A DNA stretch of 58,126 nucleotides from Prevotella sp. (GTDB lineage Bacteria; Bacteroidota; Bacteroidia; Bacteroidales; Bacteroidaceae), in NCBI GenBank assembly GCA_003447235.1, contig DLZV01000017.1:10442-68567 (forward strand). The letters are read 5' to 3'. Every line of letters starts with the position of its first letter. The first letter of the stretch is position 1. Below, piece by piece: positions 50,963-58,126 of the stretch. A program made the translations under genes and the position numbers. The notes beneath the pieces were generated by a model that saw only the letters and a program-made list of their open reading frames with translations, had not been told where the DNA came from and did no database searches.

Positions 50963-52615
50963 ATGAAAATGAAAAAGCAACTGCTGCTGGCTGCAGCACT
51001 GGTGCTCAGTTCGGCTGCCAAGATGTCAGCCTGCACCGACTTCATCGCGGGCAAGGGAGCCACTACCGACGGTTCCGTGCTCTGCACGTACAATGCCGAC
51101 GACTACGGCATGTTCACCAAACTCTGCCACTATGCGGCAGGCAAGCACGCCAAGGGCGCTATGCGCGAGATCATCGACTACGACACCCACGAGAGCCACG
51201 GCTTCATCCCCGAGGCACCCGTGACGTACAACGTCATCGGCAACATCAACGAGTGGCAGCTCTGCATCGGCGAGTCCACCTTTGGCGGCCGCGACGAGAT
51301 GGTCAACAAGCAGGGACAGATCGACTACGGTTCGCTCATGTACCTCGGTCTGCAGCGCGCCAAGACGGCCCGCGAGGCCATCAAGGTGATGACGCAGCTG
51401 GTCGAGAAGTACGGCTACATCAGCGGTGGTGAGTCGTTCACGATCTGCGACCCCAACGAGGCCTGGATCATGGAGATGCAGGGCTGTGGCGACGACCCGA
51501 AGCAGAAGGTGGTATGGTGTGCGGTCCGCATCCCCGACAACGCCCTCTCGGGCCATGCCAACCAGAGCCGCATCGGCCTCGTCAGCAGCTACGACACGGA
51601 CGTGATATGCTCGAAGAACATGATCTCCTTCGCACGCCAGAAGGGTTGGTTCACGGGCAAGGACAATGAGTTCAACTGGAAGATGGCCTACGCCAAGCCC
51701 GACTTCAGCGGCCGCCGCATCTGCGACGCGCGCGTGTGGAGCTTCTTCCGCCGCTTCGACAAGGGCATGGACCGCTACCTGCCGTGGGCCCTGGGCAAGG
51801 ATCCCAACGCCGAGGACATGCCGCTGTGGATCATCCCCGACCACAAGATCAGCCCGCTGGAGATGATGGCCTGCATGCGCGACCACTACGAGGGCACGCC
51901 GCTGGCCATGGACAACGACCTCGGCCAGGGTCTCTGGGACTCGCCCTACCGTCCCACCCCACTCTACTATAAGGTGGACGGCAAACAGTACTTCAACGAG
52001 CGCCCGACGAGCACGCAGCAGACGGGCTTCACCTATGTGGCACAGATGCGCTCCTGGCTTCCACGCGAGGTGGGCGGCATCCTGTGGTTTGGCAACGACG
52101 ACGGCAACATGGTGGCCTACGTGCCTATCTACTGTGGCAACACCGTGCAACCCGAATGCTTCAACACGCCCGGCGCCGACGCCGTGACCTTCTCCGACAA
52201 GAACGCCTTCTGGGTGTGCAACTGGGTGAGCAACATGGTCTATCCGCGCTACTCGATGATGTTCCCGGCCCTCCAGGCTGTCCGCGACTCGCTGGAGAAC
52301 AGCTATTTCGCCCATCAGAAGGAGGTCGAGGACAAGGCCGTGGCACTCTACAACACGGACAAGCAGGCCGCGCTCGACTACCTCAACCTCTACTCCAACC
52401 AGAAGGGTGCCGAGATGATCCAGCGCTGGCGCCAGTTGGCCACCTACCTCATCGTCAAGTACAACGACATGGCCGTGAAGCCCGAGAAGGACGGTCAGTT
52501 CCTCCGCACCAAGACCGGTCTTGGCGCCCGTGTGGAGCGTCCCGGATTTAGCGAGCACACCCAGCGCGCCATCGTCAAGGAGACAGGCGACAAGTTTGCC
52601 GCTCCGACCGAGTAA
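50963..52615 (+). CDS. C69-family dipeptidase
   Basis: A 550-residue Ntn-type peptidase of family C69 (dipeptidase A-like). The signal peptide (1-23) ends just before Cys24 in MSACTDFIAG. The Cys is the expected nucleophile, exposed by processing. GKGATTDGSVLCTYNADDYG and GGESFTICDPNEAWIMEM are typical C69 blocks. It probably acts in the periplasm on dipeptides. It lies 5 bp after the M23 gene, which could give it peptide substrates from the wall; this link is inferred. A terminator follows. Confidence 0.94.
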   Translation: MKMKKQLLLAAALVLSSAAKMSACTDFIAGKGATTDGSVLCTYNADDYGMFTKLCHYAAGKHAKGAMREIIDYDTHESHGFIPEAPVTYNVIGNINEWQLCIGESTFGGRDEMVNKQGQIDYGSLMYLGLQRAKTAREAIKVMTQLVEKYGYISGGESFTICDPNEAWIMEMQGCGDDPKQKVVWCAVRIPDNALSGHANQSRIGLVSSYDTDVICSKNMISFARQKGWFTGKDNEFNWKMAYAKPDFSGRRICDARVWSFFRRFDKGMDRYLPWALGKDPNAEDMPLWIIPDHKISPLEMMACMRDHYEGTPLAMDNDLGQGLWDSPYRPTPLYYKVDGKQYFNERPTSTQQTGFTYVAQMRSWLPREVGGILWFGNDDGNMVAYVPIYCGNTVQPECFNTPGADAVTFSDKNAFWVCNWVSNMVYPRYSMMFPALQAVRDSLENSYFAHQKEVEDKAVALYNTDKQAALDYLNLYSNQKGAEMIQRWRQLATYLIVKYNDMAVKPEKDGQFLRTKTGLGARVERPGFSEHTQRAIVKETGDKFAAPTE

Positions 52616-52698
52616 GCCGACCGCGTAAAGCCGACCGCACCCAGCGGCTGCACACGCCGCAAGACGCAAGTCGCTAAAGCATAAGAAAATAGGAAGAC

Positions 52699-52745
52699 AG
52701 TCCCCGACAAGCCGTCCACGATGGCCTGCCGGGGACTTTTCTTAG
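52699..52745 (+). terminator. Terminator after the C69 dipeptidase gene
   Basis: AGTCCCCG (52699-52706) pairs perfectly with CGGGGACT (52730-52737), followed by TTTTC. The arms are separated by 23 nt. Confidence 0.75.
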
Positions 52746-52791
52746 AGGAGCCGCCTCCACTTGGTTTTATGAAAAAAGTTGGACCATTTTC

Positions 52792-52822
52792 TTTGCGTTT
52801 TCGCAATTTTGCACTACCTTTG
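52792..52822 (+). promoter_or_regulatory. Complete Bacteroidetes promoter of corA
   Basis: TTTG at 52792-52795 and TACCTTTG at 52815-52822, 19 bp apart, match the -33/-7 consensus. Transcription would start near 52829, leaving a leader of about 118 nt. Confidence 0.8.
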
Positions 52823-52849
52823 CATCCGATAACAACCTTCACAGTAGTA

Positions 52850-52885
52850 ATGGACGACTATCACGCGGATAATTTCAATCTTTAA
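52850..52885 (+). CDS. Putative leader peptide (uORF) of corA
   Basis: An 11-codon ORF, MDDYHADNFNL and stop TAA, starting about 20 nt after the predicted transcription start. It is acidic at its N-terminus (two Asp after Met). Codons 4-6 hold the 5' arm of leader hairpin H1, and the stop is followed directly by its 3' arm. There is no strong Shine-Dalgarno sequence, which is usual in this phylum. Translation has not been shown. Confidence 0.4.
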   Translation: MDDYHADNFNL

Positions 52886-52943
52886 GCGTGAGGATTTCAT
52901 CTTCAGATGCTAATCCCCACCTTATGAACCATTGGAGATTAGC
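52861..52943 (+). promoter_or_regulatory. corA leader with mutually exclusive hairpins
   Basis: H1 pairs TCACGC (52861-52866) with GCGTGA (52886-52891). H2 pairs GGATT (52892-52896) plus CATC with GATG plus AATCC (52912-52916). H3 pairs GCTAATCCCC (52909-52918) with GGAGATTAGC (52934-52943), one mismatch, and includes the GGAG that precedes the corA ATG at 52947. H2 and H3 share 52909-52916 and cannot form together. This is the architecture of a translational switch. A small second uORF (52924-52950, MNHWRLAK) ends in TGA overlapping the corA ATG. Confidence 0.55.
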
Positions 52944-52946
52944 GAA

Positions 52947-53873
52947 ATGAAGACATACTGGAATTTCAACGGAAACTTGAATGCCATCTCAGAGTGGCAG
53001 CCCAATTGCTGGATACAAGTCACTTGTCCCACGGAGCAAGACCAACAGGAACTGCAGGAGCGGTTCCAGATACCCGATTATTTCCTCTCCGACATCGCCG
53101 ATACCGACGAGCGGGCCCGCTATGAGTATGACGACGGCTGGATGCTCATCATCCTCCGCATCCCCTACGTCAAGGAGGTACGCTCCCGCACGCCCTACAC
53201 CACCGTCCCCCTCGGCATCATCCACAAGCGCGACGTCACCATCACGGTCTGCAACTTCGAGACCAACATGATGATCGACTTCGTCAGCTACCAGCAGAAG
53301 CGCGGCGAGGGCTTCACGGACTACGTGGACATGATCTTCCGCCTCTTCCTCTCCTCCGCCGTATGGTACCTGAAACGACTCAAGCAGATCAACGCCCTGA
53401 TCGAGAAGTCGAAGAAGAACCTCGACAAGGAGGTCAACAACGAGAGCCTGATCGGACTCTCCAGGCTCCAGGACTCGCTCACCTACTTCGTCACCTCCAT
53501 CCGCGGCAACGAAAACCTGCTGGCCAAACTGAAGTTCAAGCTCCAGGTCGATGAGCTCGACGCCGACCTCATCGAGGACGTCAACATCGAGATGAGCCAG
53601 GCGCGCGAGACCACCAGCATCTATTCCGACATCCTCGAATCGACGATGGACACCTACTCCAGCATCATCAACAACAACATGAACACCGTGATGCGTACGC
53701 TCACCTCCGTGAGTATCATCATGATGCTCCCCACCCTGGTCTCCTCGCTCTTCGGCATGAACCTCATCAACGGCATGGAGGACAGTCCCCTCGGCTTCCC
53801 CCTCGCCCTGCTCATATCCGTTATCGTTTCGGGCGCCACATGGTGGATTTTGCGCCACAAACGGCTTATTTAG
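52947..53873 (+). CDS. corA: CorA-family divalent cation channel
   Basis: A 308-residue CorA protein, a pentameric Mg2+ (or Co2+/Ni2+) channel of the inner membrane. The cytoplasmic alpha/beta domain and the long helix (to about 250) are followed by two membrane segments with the signature GMN at 270-272 (SLFGMNLING). The C-terminal segment ends in a basic tail (RHKRLI). The ATG at 52947 is preferred to an upstream TTG at 52932 because it follows the GGAG ribosome-binding sequence and the N-terminus fits. The gene has a canonical promoter and a structured leader that could control its translation. Confidence 0.94.
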   Translation: MKTYWNFNGNLNAISEWQPNCWIQVTCPTEQDQQELQERFQIPDYFLSDIADTDERARYEYDDGWMLIILRIPYVKEVRSRTPYTTVPLGIIHKRDVTITVCNFETNMMIDFVSYQQKRGEGFTDYVDMIFRLFLSSAVWYLKRLKQINALIEKSKKNLDKEVNNESLIGLSRLQDSLTYFVTSIRGNENLLAKLKFKLQVDELDADLIEDVNIEMSQARETTSIYSDILESTMDTYSSIINNNMNTVMRTLTSVSIIMMLPTLVSSLFGMNLINGMEDSPLGFPLALLISVIVSGATWWILRHKRLI

Positions 53874-53926
53874 CGGCAGAAAGGAAAAAACTTCGCATAT
53901 TTTTAGGTGGTATCAATTATTTTGTC

Positions 53927-53934
53927 TAAGTTTG
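53927..53934 (+). promoter_or_regulatory. Promoter -7 motif of the DUF349 gene
   Basis: TAAGTTTG is a TAnnTTTG match about 100 bp upstream of the ATG at 54038. Confidence 0.6.
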
Positions 53935-54037
53935 CACATTATTATGTGTAAGCACTACCAAACTCCCCCGATAACAAGGAGGGGAGAGGGAGGTTTGTGC
54001 GTCGAGCTGATAACCATGTCATAAACAAAAATGTGAA

Positions 54038-55936
54038 ATGATGGATTCTCAAGAGAACGCCCTCACGCAGGGAACTGAAGAAGTAAAGCAGGCCGAAGAG
54101 GCCAACAAGGTGAACCCGCCGTCTGGCGAAGAGACCGCACCGATCGCAGCCGAAGCGGCTGAGGATGCGCAGCAGGCGCAAGAGGAAGAACTCGCCAAGA
54201 AGGTTTACACCTCCAAGAAGGAGATCGTGGACCGCCTGGGCGAGATCGCCAAGAGCGAGACCACCCCGGACAAGGCGGAGATAGAGCACTTGAAGACAAC
54301 GTTCTACAAGTTGCACTTCGCAGAGCGTGAGGCCGAGCAGAAGGCGTTTGTCGAGGCGGGCGGAGACCCGGAGAAGTTTCAGATTCTGCCCGATGATGAC
54401 GAGCAAGCCTTCAAGGCCGAGATGACCATCATCAAGGAGAAACGACAGAAGGCGTTTCAGGAGCTCGAGCAGCTGAAGCAGGACAACCTCCAGAAGAAGC
54501 TGGAGATCATCGAGAAGATCAAGGCGATGGTCACCACGGCCGAGGAGGCCAATGCCAACTTCCAAAACTTCAAGGCCCTCCAGGCGGAGTGGAAGGAGAT
54601 CAAGCCCGTGCCCGCCGAGAAGGCCAACGAGCTCTGGCGCAACTACCAGCTCTACGTGGAGCAGTTCTACGACCTCATCAACCTCAACCGCGAGGCCCGG
54701 GAATACGACTTCAAGAAGAACTTGGAGAAGAAGACGGCGCTCTGCGAGGCTGCCGAAAAACTGGCCGAGGAGAAGGACGTCATCAGCGCCTCGCGCAAGC
54801 TCCAGGACCTCCACGTGCAGTATCGCGAGACGGGACCCGTGGAGAAAGACCTGCGCGAGCAACTGTGGTCTCGCTTCAAGGCTGCCAGTACGGTGGTCAA
54901 CAAGCGCCACCAGCAGTTCTTCGAGGACTTGCGCTCACGCGAGAACGACAACCTGGAGAAGAAGACGGCCCTCTGCGAGAAGGTGGAGGCCATCGTGAAG
55001 GAGGAAAACAAGACCAACGCCGACTGGGAACGCCATACGCAGGAGATCCTCGACGTGCAGCAGGAATGGAAGAAGATCGGCTTTGCCGCCCCGAAGGTCA
55101 ACCAGAAGATCTTCGACCGCTTCCGTGCCGCCTGCGACGACTTCTTCGGACGCAAGAACGCCCACTACAAGGAGCGCCGCGCGCAGTATTCGGAGAATGC
55201 CGACAAGAAGCGCGAGCTCATCGCCAAGGCCAAGGAGCTGATGGACAGCACGGAGTGGCGCAAGACGGCCGACAAGCTGATCGAGCTCCAGAAGGAGTGG
55301 AAGACCATCGGACAGGTGCCCCACAAGCTGGGCGACGAGCTCTGGAAGGAGTTCCGCGAGGCCTGCGACCATTTCTTCGACGCGCGCACGGCAGCCTTTG
55401 CCGACGTCCACAAGGAGGAGGATGAGAACCTGAAGAAGAAGCAGGAAGTCATCGCCCGCCTCCAGGCGCTCCTCGACGAGGGCAAGGACGAGGGCGACCT
55501 CCACAAGAAGGTGCAGGCGCTCTCCGACGAGTTCTTCGCCATCGGCCATGTGCCCATGAAGCAGAAGGAGAAGACCTATCAGGCTTTCCGCACCCTGCTC
55601 GACAAGTTCTACAAGGAGCTTCACGTCAACTCCTCACGCCGCCGCATGGACAACTTCCGATCCAACCTGCGCCAGGTGGCCACCCGCGGTGGCGACGCCC
55701 TCGACACGGAGCGTGGACGCCTCATGCGCCGCTACGAGCAACTCAAGAACGATATCAACACCTACGAGAACAACCTCGGATTCCTCAACGTCAGCAGCAA
55801 GAAGGGCAATAGTCTCATCGAAGAGATGAAGCGCAAAGTGCAGCGACTGAGAGACGAACTGGAGGAGACGCGCCAGAAGATCAAGGCCGTCGATGCCGAA
55901 AACAAGGATCAGGAGGCTGTTCAGAGCAAAGAATAA
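54038..55936 (+). CDS. DUF349 coiled-coil repeat protein
   Basis: A 632-residue cytoplasmic protein with an acidic N-terminal tail (1-60) and several DUF349 repeats (about 80 residues each, 180-560) of the type ELWRNYQLYVEQFYDLINLN and EKKTALCEAAEKL, predicted as three-helix bundles. DUF349 is found in many bacteria, and its role is unknown. Very high Lys/Glu content and helical propensity suggest a long scaffold or DNA/ribosome-associated protein. An alternative start is the next codon, also ATG. After its stop a cluster of three hairpins lies before the beta-barrel gene. Confidence 0.92.
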   Translation: MMDSQENALTQGTEEVKQAEEANKVNPPSGEETAPIAAEAAEDAQQAQEEELAKKVYTSKKEIVDRLGEIAKSETTPDKAEIEHLKTTFYKLHFAEREAEQKAFVEAGGDPEKFQILPDDDEQAFKAEMTIIKEKRQKAFQELEQLKQDNLQKKLEIIEKIKAMVTTAEEANANFQNFKALQAEWKEIKPVPAEKANELWRNYQLYVEQFYDLINLNREAREYDFKKNLEKKTALCEAAEKLAEEKDVISASRKLQDLHVQYRETGPVEKDLREQLWSRFKAASTVVNKRHQQFFEDLRSRENDNLEKKTALCEKVEAIVKEENKTNADWERHTQEILDVQQEWKKIGFAAPKVNQKIFDRFRAACDDFFGRKNAHYKERRAQYSENADKKRELIAKAKELMDSTEWRKTADKLIELQKEWKTIGQVPHKLGDELWKEFREACDHFFDARTAAFADVHKEEDENLKKKQEVIARLQALLDEGKDEGDLHKKVQALSDEFFAIGHVPMKQKEKTYQAFRTLLDKFYKELHVNSSRRRMDNFRSNLRQVATRGGDALDTERGRLMRRYEQLKNDINTYENNLGFLNVSSKKGNSLIEEMKRKVQRLRDELEETRQKIKAVDAENKDQEAVQSKE

Positions 55937-55948
55937 TATTTTATGGCA

Positions 55949-55993
55949 TCACTCAGTGGAGTGATTATCGTACTTTTGTCATTTAAGTACGAT
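55949..55993. other. Two hairpins after the DUF349 gene
   Basis: ATCACTC/GAGTGAT (55949-55955 and 55960-55966) and ATCGTACTT/AAGTACGAT (55968-55976 and 55985-55993) form adjacent perfect stems. The second contains TACTTTTG (55972-55979), a TAnnTTTG promoter match for the beta-barrel gene at 56074, so it may instead be a promoter with dyad symmetry, for example an operator. Confidence 0.55.
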
Positions 55994-56010
55994 AGCTTAG
56001 ATTAATAGGG

Positions 56011-56046
56011 AGCGGATGGCTCGGGACGAGTCGTCCGCTTTTTTTT
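56011..56046 (+). terminator. Intrinsic terminator before the beta-barrel gene
   Basis: AGCGGATGGCTC (56011-56022) pairs with GAGTCGTCCGCT (56028-56039), 12 bp with two wobbles, followed by eight T. If the promoter at 55972 drives the next gene, this would be an attenuator in its leader. If not, it ends the DUF349 transcript. Confidence 0.85.
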
Positions 56047-56073
56047 GATTATCCCAACGAAGCTAATACGCTT

Positions 56074-56835
56074 ATGAAGAAAACGATTTTACTCTGTGCC
56101 ATGGCCATAGCAGTCCTTGGCGCACAGGCCCAAGGAAAGGAGAGTCAACCGAAGCGGGGCACCTTCTCTTTCACGCCCCAGGTGGGTGTGACGTGGGCCA
56201 AACAGACGAACGTGGCGGCCTACAAGGCCACGGAGGCCGCTGGCTTCAGTGCGACGGGCTATGAGCCGGACGCAAGATACAACGCGGGATTCACGGGCGG
56301 ACTGGAGGTAGCCTACCAGGCCACCACCGACTGGGCCTTCTCCCTGGGACTGTTCTACACCCAGGCGGGATCCAAATACAAAGACTTCGAGGAGAAGATC
56401 TTTGCTGAAGGCCAGCAGGCTGCCGAAAGCCAGCAGCTGCCCACGTTGGTGACGGGCCATGCCTTCACCAACCAGCACCACACCTTCGGCTATATCACCG
56501 TCCCCGTCATGGCCCACTACTATGTGGCGCAGGGCTTCGCCGTCAAGGCGGGTGTGGAACTGGGCTTTCTCACCACGGCGAAGCGCAAGTGGGATCAGAC
56601 GGAGTTTACGGTCAACAACGAGACCAACGTCACGACCTATGGCAAGCCGCAGAGCTGCGAGATGGACCTGAAGGACGAGGCGAAAAGCGTGATGCTCGCC
56701 CTCCCCGTGGGCGTGAGCTACGAGTATGAGCAGGTGGTGCTCGACGCGCGCTACCACTTTCCCCTGACCAAGGCGATGGAGACGATCGACACGCGCAACC
56801 GTCTCTTCACCCTGACCGTGGGCTATCGGTTCTGA
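56074..56835 (+). CDS. Outer-membrane beta-barrel protein (porin-like)
   Basis: A 253-residue exported protein with a signal peptide (1-19, ending AQA-Q). The mature part has alternating hydrophobic strands such as RGTFSFTPQVGVTWAK, AGFTGGLEVAYQ, WAFSLGLFYTQAG and LPVGVSYEYEQVVLDARYHF, and ends LFTLTVGYRF with the final aromatic residue of outer-membrane barrels. It fits the small OMP beta-barrel (PorT/OmpA-like) group of Bacteroidetes, with about eight to ten strands. Function unknown. It is convergent with luxS, the two stop codons being only 7 bp apart. Confidence 0.9.
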   Translation: MKKTILLCAMAIAVLGAQAQGKESQPKRGTFSFTPQVGVTWAKQTNVAAYKATEAAGFSATGYEPDARYNAGFTGGLEVAYQATTDWAFSLGLFYTQAGSKYKDFEEKIFAEGQQAAESQQLPTLVTGHAFTNQHHTFGYITVPVMAHYYVAQGFAVKAGVELGFLTTAKRKWDQTEFTVNNETNVTTYGKPQSCEMDLKDEAKSVMLALPVGVSYEYEQVVLDARYHFPLTKAMETIDTRNRLFTLTVGYRF

Positions 56836-56842
56836 CCCTCTT

Positions 56843-57325
56843 TTAGACCGACGGATAGACCAGGTTGGCTTCCGTCATCTTCTCCAACACCTCCTCCAGA
56901 TATTTGCGGGCCTCCCATCGGGCCATGGGGAGGTCGTGGAGGAGGTAGTTGCCGCAGTCCTGGGGAGCCGCTCCTGGCACCTCGCCCTCGAAGTCGGCCA
57001 CGAAGCGAAACGTGCGCTGCATCAGGGCCACGATGTCGCGGCTCTGCAGGTCGCCCCTCATCAGCAGGTAGTTGCCCGTCAGGCAGCCCATCGGGCCCCA
57101 ATAGACGATGCGGTCCTTCCATTCCGCGTCGTTGCGGAGATAGGTGGCGGCCAGATGCTCGATGGTGTGGAGGGCACCGGGATGGAGCGCGGGCTCGCGG
57201 TTGGGCTCCTTCATGCGAATGTCAAACGTCGTGACGACATCGCCGCCCACCTTGTCCTTGCGGGAGACGTAGATGCCGCGGAGCAAACGATTGTGGTCAA
57301 TCGTGAAACTGGGTATCTTTTCCAT
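56843..57325 (-). CDS. luxS: S-ribosylhomocysteine lyase
   Basis: A 160-residue metalloenzyme that converts S-ribosylhomocysteine to homocysteine and the AI-2 precursor DPD. The metal-binding HXXEH is HTIEH at 53-57 and the third ligand is Cys124 in QDCGNYLLH. Cys81 in GPMGCLTGNYL is the catalytic cysteine. All match known LuxS. It lies downstream of mtnN on the same strand with an 82-bp gap, so the two enzymes of the pathway (SAH to SRH to AI-2) are adjacent and probably on one transcript. Confidence 0.97.
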   Translation of the reverse strand: MEKIPSFTIDHNRLLRGIYVSRKDKVGGDVVTTFDIRMKEPNREPALHPGALHTIEHLAATYLRNDAEWKDRIVYWGPMGCLTGNYLLMRGDLQSRDIVALMQRTFRFVADFEGEVPGAAPQDCGNYLLHDLPMARWEARKYLEEVLEKMTEANLVYPSV

Positions 57326-57369
57326 TGTTCTTTTTCTCTATTTATTCCTTGTTTTCTTTTGCTTGCTAT

Positions 57370-57387
57370 GGCCGATGAGGATCGGCC
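57370..57387. other. Small hairpin between mtnN and luxS
   Basis: GGCCGAT (57370-57376) pairs with ATCGGCC (57381-57387), with a 4-nt loop. No T-run is seen on the minus strand, so it is more likely an RNA-processing or translational signal than a terminator. Confidence 0.45.
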
Positions 57388-57407
57388 TTCTTGCCCTGTG
57401 CGTCCGA

Positions 57408-58037
57408 TCAGAGGATGGACTCCACAAAACGGAGCGTCACCTCGAAACTATCCTCGGCCACGCGGTCCCAGAAGTCAAAATACTGGCTGGCCTTGGTGTC
57501 TTTGAGTGGGATGTCGCTGATGACGCGAAACGAGATAAAGGGGACGGCGTAGCGGTGGCAGACCTGGGCGATGGCGCAGCTCTCCATATCGACGGCCATG
57601 GCCTCGGGGAAATGGTCGAGTATCTCGCGCATCTTCTCCTTCGAATCGACAAACCAGTCGCCGCTGACGGTCAGTCCCGCCTTGACACGCGGTATCTGCA
57701 GCGCCTTGTCTATCAACGCCTGCGGAGCCTCAAAGCGGGCGGGCATCCCGAGCACCTGGCCGTAGGCCGCATTGTCTCCGCAATAGACGTCGTGGTAGGC
57801 GCAGGACGAGGCCGCCACCACGTCCATCACCTCCACCGACGTGCTCGCACCTCCAGCGCAGCCGCTCGACACGATCAGGTCGGGCTGATGGTCGCGGAGC
57901 ATCTCCGTGGCTCCGACGGCAGCGTTCACCTTTCCTATCCCACACTTTTGGAGCACAATGTCGGTCCGGCCTTCAAAGACCTTCGACAGCTGCTCATACT
58001 CCTTGTCCATCGCAACGATGATTCCTATCTTTTTCAT
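57408..58037 (-). CDS. mtnN: 5'-methylthioadenosine/S-adenosylhomocysteine nucleosidase
   Basis: A 209-residue enzyme that splits adenine from S-adenosylhomocysteine or methylthioadenosine, supplying SRH to LuxS. MKKIGIIVAMDKEYEQL starts the family, with Glu13 in the region of the catalytic Glu, VSSGCAGG in the phosphate-like pocket, and SFRVISDIP including the catalytic Asp near the C-terminus. The ATG at 58037 is preferred to the ORF start at 58046, which would add three residues. It is the first gene of the minus-strand unit with luxS. Confidence 0.96.
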   Translation of the reverse strand: MKKIGIIVAMDKEYEQLSKVFEGRTDIVLQKCGIGKVNAAVGATEMLRDHQPDLIVSSGCAGGASTSVEVMDVVAASSCAYHDVYCGDNAAYGQVLGMPARFEAPQALIDKALQIPRVKAGLTVSGDWFVDSKEKMREILDHFPEAMAVDMESCAIAQVCHRYAVPFISFRVISDIPLKDTKASQYFDFWDRVAEDSFEVTLRFVESIL

Positions 58038-58064
58038 GTATTCCAATATACGTTTTGTTTAGAT

Positions 58065-58093
58065 AAAGGGATGCCTTCTGACGGCAACCCTTT
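58065..58093 (-). other. Hairpin at the predicted 5' end of the mtnN transcript
   Basis: AAAGGG (58065-58070) pairs with CCCTTT (58088-58093) with an inner TGCC/GGCA pairing. With the -7 motif at 58103-58110 this stem lies at the very start of the mtnN message, where it could stabilise the RNA. It could also be the terminator of a gene beyond the window. Confidence 0.5.
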
Positions 58094-58102
58094 TTCCTCT
58101 TG

Positions 58103-58110
58103 CAAAGTTA
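58103..58110 (-). promoter_or_regulatory. Promoter -7 motif of mtnN-luxS
   Basis: Reads TAACTTTG on the minus strand, a full TAnnTTTG match 66 bp upstream of the mtnN start. One promoter for both genes is likely. Confidence 0.65.
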
Positions 58111-58126
58111 GTGCAAATCGAAGACA

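Noticed and set aside
52861..52943. Known Mg2+ riboswitch (M-box or mgtA type) in the corA leader
   Set aside because: The leader is too short for the M-box, and the conserved loops of that class were not recognised. It is described as a new candidate instead.

Overview
The window reads as chromosomal DNA of a GC-rich member of the Bacteroidales, most probably Prevotellaceae. The reasons are the repeated Bacteroidetes-type -7 promoter motif TAnnTTTG in front of many genes, the lineage-typical gene set (long PPi-dependent phosphofructokinase, DUF4954, DUF4296, DUF349, a TraR/DksA-like protein between ileS and lspA, the BT4734/DUF3987 'VirE' protein, a FadL-type porin) and proteins that look secreted or lipidated for a Gram-negative envelope. 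No rRNA, tRNA, CRISPR array, integrase or intact insertion sequence was seen.

Layout. 1-7.7 kb: an accessory-looking cassette (small protein, 834-aa VirE_N/DUF3987 protein, M15 peptidase), then a Fur-family regulator, an MBL hydrolase and a secreted protein; this stretch lies between two similar intergenic elements with terminal inverted repeats. 7.7-15.4 kb, minus strand: a stand-alone penicillin-binding transpeptidase domain, a YgiQ radical-SAM protein with a repetitive basic tail, a large secreted amidase/golvesin-type protein, an acyltransferase and small proteins. 15.6-23.7 kb: pfp, GH25 lysozyme, prmA, an extremely Trp/Tyr-rich exported protein, a FadL-like porin, a TSUP permease and a GNAT. 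23.9-29.6 kb: a small glycan cluster (flippase and four glycosyltransferases). 29.8-34.0 kb: a symporter, a NagB-like/PIG-L fusion and nagB. 34.2-42.3 kb: hflX, DUF4954, an M16 protease and class I fumarase. 42.5-51.0 kb: a tightly packed run ileS, DksA-like, lspA, DUF4296 lipoprotein, 83-aa protein, nadC, M23 peptidase. 51.0-58.1 kb: C69 dipeptidase, corA, DUF349, a beta-barrel protein and the mtnN-luxS pair.

Themes. Several gene products act on peptidoglycan or the envelope (PBP domain, amidase, GH25, M15, M23, LspA, flippase and glycosyltransferases). NagB and the PIG-L fusion form an amino-sugar unit. MtnN and LuxS form the S-adenosylhomocysteine recycling/AI-2 pathway.

Most interesting signals: (1) the corA leader, which has an acidic 11-codon upstream ORF and two mutually exclusive hairpins, one of which pairs the corA ribosome-binding region; (2) two ~170-180 bp intergenic inverted-repeat elements; (3) a recurring habit of short tandem repeats just 3' of stop codons; (4) a NagB-like domain that has lost its catalytic residues, fused to a PIG-L deacetylase; (5) the VirE/DUF3987-M15 cassette, whose function is unknown.
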